From assembly GCF_019655435.1 (NCBI RefSeq), contig NZ_BPFH01000007.1:62001-126000 (forward strand): a DNA stretch of 64,000 bases. Direction: 5' to 3'. Shown here in pieces: positions 35,565-45,797 of this stretch (position 1 is its first letter; each line of letters begins with the position of its first letter). Origin of the DNA: Jannaschia pagri. Lineage in GTDB: Bacteria; Pseudomonadota; Alphaproteobacteria; Rhodobacterales; Rhodobacteraceae. Below the pieces are notes generated by a model. That model searched no databases. It saw only the letters and a program-made list of their open reading frames with translations, and was not told where the DNA came from. Both the position numbers and the translations under genes were made by a program.

Positions 35565-36740
35565 TCAATGGGATCGTTTGCGTCCCCGCTGGTCGGACAG
35601 GGCCTGGTCGAACCTCTCGGGCGTCCAGCCTTCTGTCAGGGCGCGCCGCATCAGGTCCTGTTGGCTCGACGGCGCCATCCCCGACAAAGGAGAGTCCAAA
35701 TCGAGGTTGGCCGGAAACGGATACCCCTCGGCGGTGGCCGCGATGATCGTCTCAACCTCGCGCGGGGATAGGTCGGCCATTTTTTCACGTATTGTTGGAT
35801 ATACCGCGCGGCACATGCGGTCCCTGTCCACGATCTCGATCGATCGCCCATAGGCGGACCCGATCTGCATCAGGTTGGCGAACCTCTGGATATTCTCGGA
35901 TCGGTTCTCACCGGCGGCGTGAAACGTGGCCGGGTTGAAGAATAGCAGATCCCCCTTGCTCAAGGGCAATTGCACGTAGCGTGCCTCGAACAGGTCGCGA
36001 AAAGCGGGCTCCAGCACCGCCAGGTAGCCGGGCAGATAGCTCTGCGAATAGGGCAACAGCTTTGTTGGACCGGAAATCACCGGCATATCCGTATGGGCGA
36101 CCGCCCCCTGTAGCGTCAGCCGTGCAGAGAGCGCGTGCTGAGATGCCGGATAGCGCGCCAGCACCTCCGCCGTCTGAAACCCCATGTGATAGTCCCGGTG
36201 CGCCACCTGCGCCGTCCCGCCTGGGCGCACGATGTTGACTTGGGTCGTCATCTGCCACGCCGGGCCCAGCCAGGCTTCGGCCACGTCCGCCACGATGGGG
36301 TTGGCCGCATAGGGAACAAAGGCCTCGGGCGCCGCGACGGCCAGCTTTTCGTGGGCGTTCCACAGACGGCTGTTGGCGCCAGCACTTGCAAAGTGATCGC
36401 CGGTCCCGGTGCCCTGCGCCTCCTCCGCCGCGATCAGGGTCGACAGGGTCGCCGTAACGCTGTCGAGGAGCGCGTCGTCATCATATCCGCGGCGGATCAC
36501 AATGATGCCGGGGCCGTCCAAAAACGCGCGATTCCATTCCGCCTTGGTGGATTGCCGCATATCTGCGTCCGCCTGGCGCAACGTATCGCCATCGTAAATC
36601 GGTATCTGCGACTGGATCTCATGGGCCAACGGATAGGCTTCAGGCGTGGTGACTTGGTCCAGATGCGATTTGAAGTCGGTGAGATCGCAACTGTCTGGCC
36701 CCAGCCAAACGGGCGCCGGCCCCTGTCCCTGGTCGCGCAT
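35565..36740 (-). CDS. phytanoyl-CoA dioxygenase (PhyH)-like protein
   Basis: A 391-residue protein of the Fe(II)/2-oxoglutarate-dependent PhyH type. The metal triad is visible as AHRDYHMG (His-x-Asp, near 190-197) and FHAAGENRS (distal His, with the Arg that binds 2-oxoglutarate, near 290-298). I chose the ATG at 36740, because GGGAGGA lies 6 bases upstream; the ATG at 36776 has no ribosome site. It is divergent from the aldo/keto reductase. The substrate is unknown. Confidence 0.82.
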   Translation of the reverse strand: MRDQGQGPAPVWLGPDSCDLTDFKSHLDQVTTPEAYPLAHEIQSQIPIYDGDTLRQADADMRQSTKAEWNRAFLDGPGIIVIRRGYDDDALLDSVTATLSTLIAAEEAQGTGTGDHFASAGANSRLWNAHEKLAVAAPEAFVPYAANPIVADVAEAWLGPAWQMTTQVNIVRPGGTAQVAHRDYHMGFQTAEVLARYPASQHALSARLTLQGAVAHTDMPVISGPTKLLPYSQSYLPGYLAVLEPAFRDLFEARYVQLPLSKGDLLFFNPATFHAAGENRSENIQRFANLMQIGSAYGRSIEIVDRDRMCRAVYPTIREKMADLSPREVETIIAATAEGYPFPANLDLDSPLSGMAPSSQQDLMRRALTEGWTPERFDQALSDQRGRKRSH

Positions 36741-36851
36741 CAGCCGTCCTCCCTTACGTGCAGATGGTCCCATCACTGTCGCAGATTTCGTGATTCGTGC
36801 CAGGTGTAGACGTCAGTCGAAACTGTCACATTGCTGCGCTACCTCTGGGCT

Positions 36852-37784
36852 ATGACAAAGATCCAAAGCCTCGACGGCACCCCGATTTCGCCCCTGTGTT
36901 ACGGCGCCATGCAGTTTGGCGGCACAGCAGATGCCGATGCCAGCCGGGCCATGTATGACGCCTGCCGCGCCGCGGGCCTGACGTTTTTCGACACGGCCCA
37001 TGTCTATACCGGCGGCGCGTCGGAGACCTTGCTCGGTCAGTTCATCGCGCCCGAGCGGGACCGTTTGGTGATCGCAACCAAAGCCGCCTACGAGGGCGGT
37101 GCGGGGCGCGACAACATCCTGAGCAGTGTGGAAGACAGCCGCCGCCGGATGGATCTGGAGGTGATCGACATCCTCTACATGCACCGCTGGGATCCGGTCA
37201 CGCCTTTGGAGGAGACGTTCGAAACACTCGCCCAGCTGCGGCACGCCGGGACGATCCGGTACGTGGCGGTCTCGAACTATGCGGCGTGGCAGGTGATGAA
37301 AGCCCAGGCCGTCGCGGCGTCCTTCGATCTGAGCATTTCCATGATGCAGCCGATGTATTCCTTGGTGAAGCGTCAGGCCGAGGTGGAAATCCTCCCCATG
37401 GCGCAAGACCAGGGAATTGCGGTTGTGCCTTATTCGCCCCTGGGTGGCGGGCTGCTGACGGGCAAATACGCCCGTGGCGGTGACGGGCGCCTGACAACAG
37501 ACAGCCGGTATGCCGCGCGCTACGGCCAGCCCTGGATGCATGAGACGGCTGCGGCCTTGACTGAAGTGGCAGCGGAGGCTGGCATCGACCCTGCGACCTT
37601 GGCGGTGGCCTGGGCTGCCCGCCACCCTGCCGTTGCCGCGCCGATCATCAGCGCGCGGTCCGTGGCGCAACTGGCGCCCTCCCTGGGGGCGCTGAGCGTC
37701 ACATTGGATGACGCGCTTTATAAAAAAGTCACGGCCCTGTCGCCCACGCCCGCCCCAGCGACTGACCGGTTGGAGGAGGGCTGA
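36852..37784 (+). CDS. aldo/keto reductase
   Basis: A 310-residue NADP(H)-dependent oxidoreductase with the (beta/alpha)8 AKR fold. Catalytic tetrad: Asp in FFDTAHVYTGGASETLLG (Asp near 44, Tyr near 49), Lys in IATKAAYEGG (near 77), and His in YMHRWDP (near 114). The nucleotide-binding region VAAPIISARSVAQL is near 265. Start at the ATG at 36852 (TKIQSLDG); an upstream in-frame Met at 36831 is possible. Transcribed alone. Confidence 0.88.
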   Translation: MTKIQSLDGTPISPLCYGAMQFGGTADADASRAMYDACRAAGLTFFDTAHVYTGGASETLLGQFIAPERDRLVIATKAAYEGGAGRDNILSSVEDSRRRMDLEVIDILYMHRWDPVTPLEETFETLAQLRHAGTIRYVAVSNYAAWQVMKAQAVAASFDLSISMMQPMYSLVKRQAEVEILPMAQDQGIAVVPYSPLGGGLLTGKYARGGDGRLTTDSRYAARYGQPWMHETAAALTEVAAEAGIDPATLAVAWAARHPAVAAPIISARSVAQLAPSLGALSVTLDDALYKKVTALSPTPAPATDRLEEG

Positions 37785-38076
37785 GGCGATTGGACTGACC
37801 GGCTTGGATCCGTAGACGGCAGTTGGGCGTGGCGCTGGTTTGTCATGCGTCACAGGTGAGCATCGTCGTCTACCCCTGCGGGCCCCGCGCTACTCCCCTT
37901 CCAAACTGTGGTGTGGCGACCCAACGCGGCGAAACGTCGGATCCTGGTTTCGAACCGGGTCAATCGGTCGTGCCACTAGCGGGAAAGCGAGCCTAATTTT
38001 AAAGGTATTGCCGGGTTCTTAGTCCGAAAGTCCTCGAAGTGGAAAAGGGCGAAGGTTGTCGGGCCGTGAAGCCGCT

Positions 38077-38403
38077 TCACCAGTTTCGCCGCGCGCAATG
38101 CCTGTTCAGGCTGATCAGAAAAGAAGACCGACGGGTCATCTGAGTATCCATCCAGATGTCAGGCCCCGTCAGTGCCGCTGGAAGGACCTTGATCGTATGG
38201 TGAAGAGCATCTGTCGTTGCTTGCATGGCGACGACTGACGGCCGTTGGATATGGCCGCTTTCCCAAAGTCGCTCCCACGATTTCGCAACATCCACAGCCG
38301 TTTTCATTTCGCACACATTGAGGAAGGAAAACGGTCCGCCCGACAGCGGCGTCTTACCGTCCGGATCGAGATACCCAAACAGATAGAGGTCGTTCCTACC
38401 CAT
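38077..38403 (-). CDS. orphan hypothetical protein, probably the C-terminal piece of a broken gene
   Basis: A 108-codon frame starts at an ATG with GGGAG 7 bases upstream. It reads MGRNDLYLFGYLDPDGKTPL, then SGGPFSFLNVCEMKTAVDVA. The preceding frame (38404-38586) ends in a TAA directly before this ATG and in the same frame, so the two look like one protein split by a nonsense mutation. The joined sequence faintly resembles the DUF1629/Imm11 immunity-type family (an uncertain impression). Base composition is more AT-rich than in neighbours. Could be expressed from its own start, or dead. Confidence 0.45.
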   Translation of the reverse strand: MGRNDLYLFGYLDPDGKTPLSGGPFSFLNVCEMKTAVDVAKSWERLWESGHIQRPSVVAMQATTDALHHTIKVLPAALTGPDIWMDTQMTRRSSFLISLNRHCARRNW

Positions 38404-38586
38404 TTATGACTCCCGCAGGATCTCCGCGACCGGCTCAGTGACCGCATATAGACCACCTACGTTGAAAATCGGCTGTGGCCTGGCTTTGTCGTCATCCGAA
38501 ACGAGGCATTTGGGGTGGTCTTCCGCCGGGATCGCTCCGACAGTCGCGACCCAGACGACTTCATCACTCCTGTCGACAGTCCATAC
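38404..38586 (-). pseudogene. N-terminal remnant upstream of the orphan ORF
   Basis: An open frame of 60 codons without a usable start codon reads EVVWVATVGAIPAEDHPKCL, then PQPIFNVGGLYAVTEPVAEI, and ends with TAA at 38404-38406. It continues in the same frame into the ORF at 38077-38403. An in-frame TGA at 38587-38589 bounds it upstream. The protein-like sequence together with two stops suggests a decayed gene. Confidence 0.4.
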
Positions 38587-38924
38587 TCATGTCCTTGGCC
38601 AATCGTGTTTACGTGTTCGGGCCACACCCCCTATTTCCGGCGAGGACCCAACCCAAGACCACGATCCTTGCAATCAAACCAATCGGTCGTCCTTTGGGCG
38701 CCCGATGCGCCGTCTCGCTGATCCTGAGTGACCGACCGGATAGATCGCCCAGGCTTTGGCTCGGTCCTTCCGAATGCCACACCCATACCTGCTATAATTC
38801 TTGAAGGTCACAAGTTGTGTATCCTGTGAGGACAGCGCCTGCCTTTGCACGCGACGAGGCGCAAACGGTCCATTTCTCGACCAAGGGTTTGTCGGGCACC
38901 CGACCCGCTGTATGAGATCGGGTC
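38587..38924. other. gene-free stretch before the DAO oxidoreductase
   Basis: About 340 bases of lower-GC sequence with no convincing gene. The wider area from 37785 to 38924 looks like decayed or acquired DNA. No insertion-sequence ends or direct repeats were found. Confidence 0.4.
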
Positions 38925-39992
38925 ATGGATACGGATTTCTTAGTCATCGGCGGAGGAATCGCCGGGACCTCGGCGGGGGCGGCTCTGTCGACCCTTGGGC
39001 AGGTGGTCCTGTGGGAGGCCGAGCCTCAGCTCGGCTACCATGCCTCCGGTCGATCCGCCGCGATGTTCGAAGAGGGGTATGGGCCGCCGTCCGTCGTGGC
39101 CCTGAACCGTGCATCCCGCGCCACCCATGCGGCCCATGGGGACCTGACGCCCCGTGGTTTTCTTGCCATCGCCCTGCCGGGGGAAGAGGCCCAGTTTGAT
39201 CGCGACCTTGCTGCGCTTGGCCTCTCGGAGGTCTCGCCGGACGAGGCCCGTGGTCTGGTCCCGATCCTGTCGCCGGATGTTGCGCGCGCGGCCCATCAGC
39301 CCGACGCCTGCGATCTGGACACCGACGCCATGCTCCAGCGCGCCATCCGGGTGATCCGCGCTTCGGGCGGGCGTGTCGAGACCGACCATGCAGTCACATC
39401 ACTGACGCCAATTCCTGGCGGGTGGAGGGCCCTGTCCGGCGACAGGGCCGTGACCGCGCGGCTTGTGTTCAACGCAGCCGGGGCGTGGGCCGATGCCGTC
39501 GCCCGCCTAGCATGTGTCGCGCCGGTCGGCCTACGCCCGTTGCGCCGGTCCGTTGCTCGGATCGCGGCGCCTGACGGTCACGATGTCTCCCCCTGGCCCA
39601 TGGTGATGGGCGCCGGAGAGACTTGGTACGCCAAACCCGATGCGGGTGCCTTGATCGTCTCACCGGCGGATCAAACGGCAAGCGACCCCTGTGACGCCTT
39701 TGCAGACGATATGGATCTGGCCATTGGTTTGGATCGCTATGCCCAAGCGGTGACGGTTCCACCCACCCGTCCCCTGGCCAACTGGGCCGGGTTGCGCACA
39801 TTTGCCCCCGATGGAACCTTCGTGCTGGGACCCTCGCAGCAGTCGGGGTTCTGGTGGGTCGCGGGGCAGGGCGGCTATGGCTTCCAGACGGCGCCCGCCG
39901 CGTCGGAGCTGCTTGCGGACATGGTCGCTGGCCGCCCGCCCCAGATCGCGCCCGAGGCCGTTGCGGCGCTCGACCCCGGACGGTTCGCGTGA
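38925..39992 (+). CDS. FAD-dependent oxidoreductase of the DAO family
   Basis: A 355-residue flavoprotein with the N-terminal dinucleotide-binding motif FLVIGGGIAGTSAGAALS and the Glu of strand 2 (LWEAEP). The middle LVFNAAGAWADAVA (near 180-193) and the C-terminal GLRTFAPDGTFVLGPSQQSGFWWVAGQGGYGFQTAP are DAO-family features. It likely oxidises an amine or D-amino or N-methyl amino acid. It couples to the methyltransferase gene by a GTGA overlap. Confidence 0.88.
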   Translation: MDTDFLVIGGGIAGTSAGAALSTLGQVVLWEAEPQLGYHASGRSAAMFEEGYGPPSVVALNRASRATHAAHGDLTPRGFLAIALPGEEAQFDRDLAALGLSEVSPDEARGLVPILSPDVARAAHQPDACDLDTDAMLQRAIRVIRASGGRVETDHAVTSLTPIPGGWRALSGDRAVTARLVFNAAGAWADAVARLACVAPVGLRPLRRSVARIAAPDGHDVSPWPMVMGAGETWYAKPDAGALIVSPADQTASDPCDAFADDMDLAIGLDRYAQAVTVPPTRPLANWAGLRTFAPDGTFVLGPSQQSGFWWVAGQGGYGFQTAPAASELLADMVAGRPPQIAPEAVAALDPGRFA

Positions 39993-40645
39993 AGCGGTCC
40001 ATCGTGACGCCCGACGGCGTGAGGGAGGCCGATGCGAACGGCCTCATGTGCGCCGCCGCAGCCACGCGGAACCTGCAACCGATCCTTGAAGGTCTGTTGC
40101 CGCACTTGCCCCGCGCCGGTGACGTGCTGGAGCTTGCCTCCGGCACGGGACAACATATCGCGGCCCTGGCGGCGCATCGTCCCGACTTGACATTCCACCC
40201 CACGGACGCAGATGCCGCACGGCGCGATGCCATCGACGCCCGGTGTCAGGGTCTGCCGAACGTCGCACCCGCAGGCGATTTGGATGTGGGGGTCCCAGGC
40301 TGGGCTGTGGCGGGGGCCGCCCAGGCGATCTTGATCGTCAATCTGCTGCACCTGATTTCTGACGGAGAGCTATCGGTCTTGCTGGATCAGGCAGAGCGCG
40401 CCCTGTCCGACGGCGGGCTATTGGCCATCTACGGTCCGTTCTTGCGGGACGGCGAAGCCACGAGCGACGGGGACCGTCGGTTCGATGCGGATTTGCGCGC
40501 CCAGGATGGGGCGATTGGATACAAAGACATCGGGGATCTGCAAACCGTTCTGACGGTTCTCGGGTTCGACATTCGCATCCAAGATATGCCAGCCAACAAC
40601 CTGATGATCCTGGCCCAAAAGGCGACGTCAGGCGGGGGGCTTTAG
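39989..40645 (+). CDS. class I SAM-dependent methyltransferase (DUF938 type)
   Basis: A 218-residue protein starting with a GTG that overlaps the oxidoreductase stop. SAM-binding motif I is VLELASGTGQHIAALA (near 48-63); LIVNLLHLISDGELS (near 113-127) is the motif IV/V region, with the DUF938 pattern of N-terminal AANGLMCAAAATRNLQPIL. The substrate is not known for the family. Co-transcription with a DAO oxidoreductase is the only clue. Confidence 0.85.
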   Translation: MKRSIVTPDGVREADANGLMCAAAATRNLQPILEGLLPHLPRAGDVLELASGTGQHIAALAAHRPDLTFHPTDADAARRDAIDARCQGLPNVAPAGDLDVGVPGWAVAGAAQAILIVNLLHLISDGELSVLLDQAERALSDGGLLAIYGPFLRDGEATSDGDRRFDADLRAQDGAIGYKDIGDLQTVLTVLGFDIRIQDMPANNLMILAQKATSGGGL

Positions 40646-41017
40646 CGGACCTGGGGCTTGGGGTCAGAGGCTAGCGGACGGCAGGTCACGGGCAGTTCAA
40701 AGGGCGAGAAACGCCCATGCCTTTGGTTGAGCGACGCACATATCGTGCGTTTTCAAGCCGTTGTCCCGAGGTCGTATGTCGAGCCGTCCGTCGATGATCG
40801 GCACAGGTTAAGCGGTGCGGTCATCTTCAAGCTGAGATCTACGATCCGGGTGAGGCACGTCCGCGAAACCTCCACTGTGGGCGCGTCGCTGACGATCATG
40901 GCCAATAGGCTCAAGGGCTGAAGCCCAACGCGAAACCTCGAGCCCCTATTCTCAGAACGTCGTCTCGACCAGCGCCCCCGCCCTCGACGAGATCTGAAAC
41001 CCAAGGGGCTCCGGACC
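40646..41017. other. gene-free stretch between convergent genes
   Basis: About 370 bases between the methyltransferase stop and the hisG stop. A weak terminator-like hairpin is at 40734-40753. The frame at 40658-40921 looks non-coding and I reject it. Nothing else is seen. Confidence 0.4.
40734..40753 (+). terminator. weak terminator-like hairpin
   Basis: A 6-bp stem (acgcac / gtgcgt) is followed by four T, about 90 bases after the methyltransferase stop. Confidence 0.35.
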
Positions 41018-41701
41018 CTAGGCCACCATGGCGCGGACGTCGTCCATCACGGCGTGCGCCGCCGTGTCCCACGGCGCTTTGCGAGACCGGAACAAGGTCG
41101 CCTGGCTTGCGTGGATCAGCCCGTCGCTCAGGATCTTAAGGTGATTGGCCCGCAAGGTTTCCCCCGTTGACGTGATGTCGGCGATGGCTTCGGCTGTGCC
41201 GTTCTTAACTGTCCCCTCGGTGGCGCCTTGGCTGTCGACCAGTTGGTAGTCGGCAACACCCTGGGCGCGCAGAAAGTCCCGCACCAAGCGGTGATACTTC
41301 GTCGCGATCCGAAGGCGGTGGCCGTGGCCCGCTCGAAACTGGGCGCAGACGGCATCCAAATCGTCCAACGTGTCCACATCGACCCAGGCCTTCGGCACCG
41401 CAAGCACGAGGTCCGCATGGCCAAAGCCCATGGGCGCGACGGCTTCGAGCTGGCTGTCCCAGCCGATGACGTTTTCCCGCACCAAATCGCTGCCGGTGAC
41501 GCCCAGGTGAATGTGTCCAGCCGTCAATTCGCGCGGGATTTCGGAGGCAGACAACAGCACCAGAGAGATATCGGCCCCGTCCACGCGTCCCGCATACTCA
41601 CGGTCCGATCCGGTGCGCACCAGGGTCAGGCCGCGTTTGCCAAACCACTGGAAGGTCTTGTCCATCAACCGCCCCTTTGACGGCACACCAAGGCGGATCA
41701 T
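41018..41701 (-). CDS. hisG: ATP phosphoribosyltransferase, short form (HisG)
   Basis: The 227-residue enzyme catalyses the first step of histidine biosynthesis, joining ATP and PRPP. The short form lacks the C-terminal regulatory domain and needs HisZ. Motifs: [11 protein letters not shown] at the N-terminus, GVTGSDLVREN near 88, and the PRPP-binding loop EAIADITSTGETLRANHL near 170-188. Its ATG overlaps the hisZ stop (ATGA), so both subunits are made together. Confidence 0.95.
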   Translation of the reverse strand: MIRLGVPSKGRLMDKTFQWFGKRGLTLVRTGSDREYAGRVDGADISLVLLSASEIPRELTAGHIHLGVTGSDLVRENVIGWDSQLEAVAPMGFGHADLVLAVPKAWVDVDTLDDLDAVCAQFRAGHGHRLRIATKYHRLVRDFLRAQGVADYQLVDSQGATEGTVKNGTAEAIADITSTGETLRANHLKILSDGLIHASQATLFRSRKAPWDTAAHAVMDDVRAMVA

Positions 41702-42789
41702 GGGGTGTCCTCCAACAAGCCAGGACGGATGACGCCGCCCACGGCGGGGATCGAGCGGCCCTGGCCCAGAACCGAGGTCAGCGCATCATAGCGCCCGCCC
41801 GTGGCCACTGGGGCCTGACCGGATCGGCCCCGCGCCGACAGGGTAAAGACGAAGCCGTCGTAATATTCCATCGCCGTGCGGCCACGGGCGGGTGCGAAGG
41901 GCAAGGTCTCGGGCGTCAGGCCCCGTCGCGCCATGGCCTCGGCACGGGCCTCCAAACGGTCGGCGGCGGGGCTGAGCGCGGGCAGGTCCACGGCCAGATC
42001 ACGCAGGGGCGAGAGCGCCTCGGTCATTGTCCCGTCCATAGTGAGCAGCGTATCGATCACCTCAGCCTCGGCCCGGGTGATGGCGGGCTCCTCTGCGTCG
42101 GCGGCCAGAGCGGCGAGCCGCGTGGCAACATCTGCAGGCGTGCGCAACCCCACGGAGGGACCGGCCTGATCGATGACCGACATGGCCCCTTCGGATCGGA
42201 CATGGTCCAACAGGGCCGCCCGTCCGGGCAGTGGCTCGGACTGCCCCGTATAGCGGTCCATCAATCGTTTGAAGCGACCGGGCCGCCAGATGTGACGCCG
42301 CAGCGCCGCGCGGCGGCGGTCGCTTGTGGTCAGGCCTTCGACGGCTGCAATCAGGATGCCAAGATCGCCGGTGGCGGGGACCGGTGCCCATGGGGCCAAG
42401 AGGTCCGAGATCAGCGCGAAAACCTCCGCATCGGCGTCGGCGGGACGCGCGCCGTCGAAAACCTCGAACCCCACTTGCAAGTATTCGCGGGCGCGGGTCG
42501 GGTCCTCTTCCTGGCGGCGAAAGACTTCGCCCATGTAGGCATAGCGCGCGGGCTCCGCCCCCTCGGCCATATGCGCCTGGACGACGGGCACCGTGAAATC
42601 GGGGCGCAGCATCATCTCACCCGCGGCGGGGTCTTGTGTGGTAAATGCGCGCGCCCGGATGTCCTCGCCATAGAGATCCAGGAGCGTTCCCGCCGGTTGG
42701 AGCAATGCCGCCTCGACCGGATGGGCGCCCGCTGCGCGCAGGCGGGCCAACAGGCTCTCGGCCCGCGCCCGTTCACCGGCGGTAATCAT
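41698..42789 (-). CDS. hisZ: ATP phosphoribosyltransferase regulatory subunit HisZ
   Basis: A 363-residue HisRS-like protein without tRNA ligase activity that binds histidine and activates short HisG. Class II synthetase-like motifs: [39 protein letters not shown]. It lacks the normal catalytic and anticodon-binding parts of HisS. The ATG at 42789 overlaps the hisS stop (ATGA); in-frame Met codons further upstream lie in hisS and are rejected. Confidence 0.93.
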   Translation of the reverse strand: MITAGERARAESLLARLRAAGAHPVEAALLQPAGTLLDLYGEDIRARAFTTQDPAAGEMMLRPDFTVPVVQAHMAEGAEPARYAYMGEVFRRQEEDPTRAREYLQVGFEVFDGARPADADAEVFALISDLLAPWAPVPATGDLGILIAAVEGLTTSDRRRAALRRHIWRPGRFKRLMDRYTGQSEPLPGRAALLDHVRSEGAMSVIDQAGPSVGLRTPADVATRLAALAADAEEPAITRAEAEVIDTLLTMDGTMTEALSPLRDLAVDLPALSPAADRLEARAEAMARRGLTPETLPFAPARGRTAMEYYDGFVFTLSARGRSGQAPVATGGRYDALTSVLGQGRSIPAVGGVIRPGLLEDTP

Positions 42790-44258
42790 GCCAGCAGCTT
42801 TCGCAGGAATGGCACAAGGTCTGCTATGGCCACTTCGGATTGGGAGGGGTTTTCCTTCCATTCCTCGACCGAGGCCTCCTCGGCCAGTTTGGCGCCCAGC
42901 ACCAGATCCTTGACCTGAACCACACCGCGCGCGGCCTCGTCCGATCCCTGGATGATCGCCGCTGGGCTGCCGCGCTTGTCCGCATACTTCAGCTGATTGC
43001 CAAAGTTCTTGGGGTTGCCGAGGTAGACCTCGGCCCGGATGCCCGCCTTGCGCAGATCTGCAACAATGGCTTGGTAGTCGGCCATGCGATCCCGATCCAT
43101 GACAGTGACCACGACCGGCCCCTGGATGTCGTCGGCAACCCGTCCTTTCGCAGCGAGCGCGGCGAGCAGCCGGTCCACCCCGATGGAGACACCGGTGGCA
43201 GGCACCGCCTGGCCGGTGAAGCGCGTCACCAGATCGTCGTAGCGTCCGCCCCCGGCGACGGAGCCGAACTGGCGGGGGCGACCCTTCTCGTCGGTGATCT
43301 CGAAGGTCAGTTCCGCCTCGTAGACCGGACCTGTGTAATAGCCCAGGCCCCGCACGACCGAGGGGTCGATGATGATGCGGTCTGGCCCATAGCCCTGGGC
43401 GTCGAGGAGGCTTGCGATCTGGTCCAGTTCGGCGACGCCTTCGGCCCCCACCGTGCTGTCCCCAACGACGTCGCGCAGCGCGGCTAGCGTTTCGGCGCCC
43501 GTCTCGCGCCCGGCGCCCATGAACGCCATGATTGTATCGGCCTGATCGTCGCTCAGGCCCGCGCCGTCGGTGAAGTCCCCGCTGTCGTCCTTGCGGCCCG
43601 CGCCCAGCAAGGCCCGCACACCGTCGGCGCCCAGCCGGTCCAGCTTGTCGATGGCCCGCAGGACGATGCCGCGCGCCGCGACCTTATCGTCGCCAGCCAG
43701 GCCGGCCACCTCTAGCGCGCCATTCAGCACTTTGCGGTTGTTGATCCGAACAACGTAGTCGCCCCGCGCGATGCCCACGGTCTCCAACACATCCGACAGC
43801 ATCGCGCAGATTTCCGCATCCGCCGCGACCGACGCGGCCCCTACGGTATCTGCGTCGCATTGATAGAACTGGCGGAAACGCCCCGGCCCGGGCTTTTCGT
43901 TGCGCCACACAGGCCCCATGGCATAGCGGCGATAGGGTGTTGGCAGCGTCTGACGGTTCTCTGCATAGACGCGCGCAAGGGGCGCCGTCAGATCATAGCG
44001 CAGGGCCACCCAATCGCTGTCATCCTCTTGCCAGGCAAAAACGCCTTCGTTTGGACGATCCACATCGGGTAGGAACTTGCCCAGGGCCTCGACCGTTTCC
44101 ACGGCTGAGGATTCCAGGGCTTCAAACCCATAGAGATGATAGACATGGGCGATGGCATCCAACATGGCCTTGCGCCGGGTGACCTCGGCGCCGAAATAGT
44201 CGCGGAAGCCCTTGGGCGGTTGTGCCTTGGGGCGGCGGGGCTTTTGTTGCTTTGCCAT
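42786..44258 (-). CDS. hisS: histidine-tRNA ligase
   Basis: A 490-residue class II synthetase. Motif 1 region: [17 protein letters not shown]. Motif 2: [20 protein letters not shown], then [10 protein letters not shown]. The histidine-binding loop is [11 protein letters not shown], with motif 3 [15 protein letters not shown]. The C-terminal anticodon-binding domain follows ([32 protein letters not shown]). The start at 44258 has AAAGGACGG upstream. It heads the coupled hisS-hisZ-hisG operon and is divergent from slyX. Confidence 0.96.
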   Translation of the reverse strand: MAKQQKPRRPKAQPPKGFRDYFGAEVTRRKAMLDAIAHVYHLYGFEALESSAVETVEALGKFLPDVDRPNEGVFAWQEDDSDWVALRYDLTAPLARVYAENRQTLPTPYRRYAMGPVWRNEKPGPGRFRQFYQCDADTVGAASVAADAEICAMLSDVLETVGIARGDYVVRINNRKVLNGALEVAGLAGDDKVAARGIVLRAIDKLDRLGADGVRALLGAGRKDDSGDFTDGAGLSDDQADTIMAFMGAGRETGAETLAALRDVVGDSTVGAEGVAELDQIASLLDAQGYGPDRIIIDPSVVRGLGYYTGPVYEAELTFEITDEKGRPRQFGSVAGGGRYDDLVTRFTGQAVPATGVSIGVDRLLAALAAKGRVADDIQGPVVVTVMDRDRMADYQAIVADLRKAGIRAEVYLGNPKNFGNQLKYADKRGSPAAIIQGSDEAARGVVQVKDLVLGAKLAEEASVEEWKENPSQSEVAIADLVPFLRKLLA

Positions 44259-44326
44259 GTCGTCCGTCCTTTCGTCGCGCGTCCAATACGGGGCGCGTCC
44301 CCAACCCGCAACCATAGGATCACCCC

Positions 44327-44521
44327 ATGCAGGACCTGGAAGAACGCATCGCGCACCTGACGCGCACGGTCGAGGACCTGTCCGATATCGTGGCACGTCA
44401 ATCGAAGCAGATCGATGTCCTGGAGCGGCGCGTCGCCATGTTGATGCAGCGGGCCGCCGAGGCGGAGTTGGACGCGGGCGGAACCGTCCCCCTGGCCGAT
44501 CAGCGCCCGCCCCATTGGTGA
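44327..44521 (+). CDS. slyX: SlyX family protein
   Basis: A 64-residue coiled-coil protein ([19 protein letters not shown], then [17 protein letters not shown]) ending in RPPHW, the conserved C-terminus of SlyX proteins. Its function is unknown. Divergent from hisS across about 70 bases. Confidence 0.87.
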   Translation: MQDLEERIAHLTRTVEDLSDIVARQSKQIDVLERRVAMLMQRAAEAELDAGGTVPLADQRPPHW

Positions 44522-44570
44522 GGGAACACGCTGACCGGGCCGCGTCGCCAGGGGGTCGCGTCGTGTCAGA

Positions 44571-44589
44571 GTATTTGGGCCGAGAAGAA
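44571..44589 (+). repeat. dispersed repeat family 2, copy 1 (core only)
   Basis: The string GTATTTGGGCCGAGAAGAA matches the cores at 48699 and 56868 but lacks their long GC hairpin. It lies 40 bases upstream of the P450 start. Confidence 0.65.
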
Positions 44590-44629
44590 ACAGGTTGCCT
44601 TGTTCCCAACAGGCGGGGACGGTTGCGAC

Positions 44630-45784
44630 ATGATCCTGACGGACCTGCCCACAGGCTTCCATAACGACCCTTGGCCCCATTACGCGGCCCTGCGCGACGC
44701 GGGCTTCGCCTGGCAGCCCGATGGCAGTTTGCTGCTCGGACGGCACGCGGACCTCTTGGCGATCTACAAAGACACCCACACTTTTCGGTCGGACAAGACA
44801 GAGGTGTTTGGACCGAAGTACGGGGTGGGCACGCCGCTCTACGTCCATCACACCACGTCTTTGGTCTTTAACGACCCGCCCCTGCACACGCGCGTCCGTC
44901 GCGTGTTGGCGGGGGCGCTGACCCCAAGGGCCCTGGCGCGTCTGCGACCCGGGCTTGAGGCTTTGGTGGACCACTTGATTGATAGCCTTTCGCCGCAACC
45001 GGACATGATCCGTGACTTCGCGATGGCGATCCCCATTAACGTGATCGGCGATCTGTTGGCCGTCCCGCGGTCGGAGCGGGCGCCCCTGCGCGATTGGTCC
45101 TTGGCCATTCTAGGCGCACTCGAACCGTCCTTGACGCCGCAGCATATGGCCCGAGGTACGGCCGCTGTGTCGGACTTCCTGGCCTACTTGCAAGATCTCG
45201 TGAGCCGCAGACGCGCGGCGCCTGGTGACCCGGAGGAAGACGTCCTCACCCGCCTTATCCAGTCGGGTGATCTGTCTGAGGCGGAGCTTTTGCACAATTG
45301 CATCTTCATTTTGAACGCGGGCCACGAGACCACGACCAACCTAATCGGCAACGCGCTCTGGCTGCTTGCAAAACACCCAGGGGCGCGGACGGGACCTGTT
45401 GATCGTATCGTCGAAGAAGTTCTGCGCCTCGAAAGCCCGAACCAATTCGGCAACCGCCAAACCACACGGGATCTCTTTCTGCATGGTGAGCGGGTCCCGG
45501 CTGGGACGGATCTTCACCTCTGTATCGGGGCGGCCAACCGGGACCCAGAAGTTTTTCGCGCACCGGATGACATGCGCCTAGACCGTGGCTCTGCGCGACA
45601 TCTGGCCTTTGGGGCCGGGCCGCACACCTGCGTCGGCCTGACGCTGGCACGTCTGGAGGCGACTATCGCACTGCAGCGGTTTCTTGCCCGGGTGACGTCC
45701 TACGAGCTGCACTCTGTCGTCCGTAGCTGCCGCATCCGCTTCCGAGGGTTCGAGAGCCTCAAGATCACGCTGCCCCCCACCTAG
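44630..45784 (+). CDS. cytochrome P450
   Basis: A 384-residue soluble class I P450. The I-helix oxygen motif is [11 protein letters not shown] (near 233-243), the K-helix ExxR is EEVLRLESP (near 265), and the heme ligand loop is [17 protein letters not shown] (Cys near 336). It needs a ferredoxin and reductase, which are not adjacent. I chose the ATG at 44630; a TTG at 44600 would add ten residues. A family 2 repeat lies just upstream. The substrate is unknown. Confidence 0.9.
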   Translation: MILTDLPTGFHNDPWPHYAALRDAGFAWQPDGSLLLGRHADLLAIYKDTHTFRSDKTEVFGPKYGVGTPLYVHHTTSLVFNDPPLHTRVRRVLAGALTPRALARLRPGLEALVDHLIDSLSPQPDMIRDFAMAIPINVIGDLLAVPRSERAPLRDWSLAILGALEPSLTPQHMARGTAAVSDFLAYLQDLVSRRRAAPGDPEEDVLTRLIQSGDLSEAELLHNCIFILNAGHETTTNLIGNALWLLAKHPGARTGPVDRIVEEVLRLESPNQFGNRQTTRDLFLHGERVPAGTDLHLCIGAANRDPEVFRAPDDMRLDRGSARHLAFGAGPHTCVGLTLARLEATIALQRFLARVTSYELHSVVRSCRIRFRGFESLKITLPPT

Positions 45785-45797
45785 GGTGACCCCCTTT

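Noticed and set aside
37955-37985. T-arm-like cctggtttcgaaccggg
   Set aside because: The loop is shifted by a base from the normal T-loop and there is no anticodon or acceptor stem upstream; no tRNA gene here.
40658-40921. 87-codon plus-strand frame between the methyltransferase and hisG
   Set aside because: No ribosome site, no codon bias and no recognisable motif; possible transposase remnant was considered but no catalytic motif is visible.
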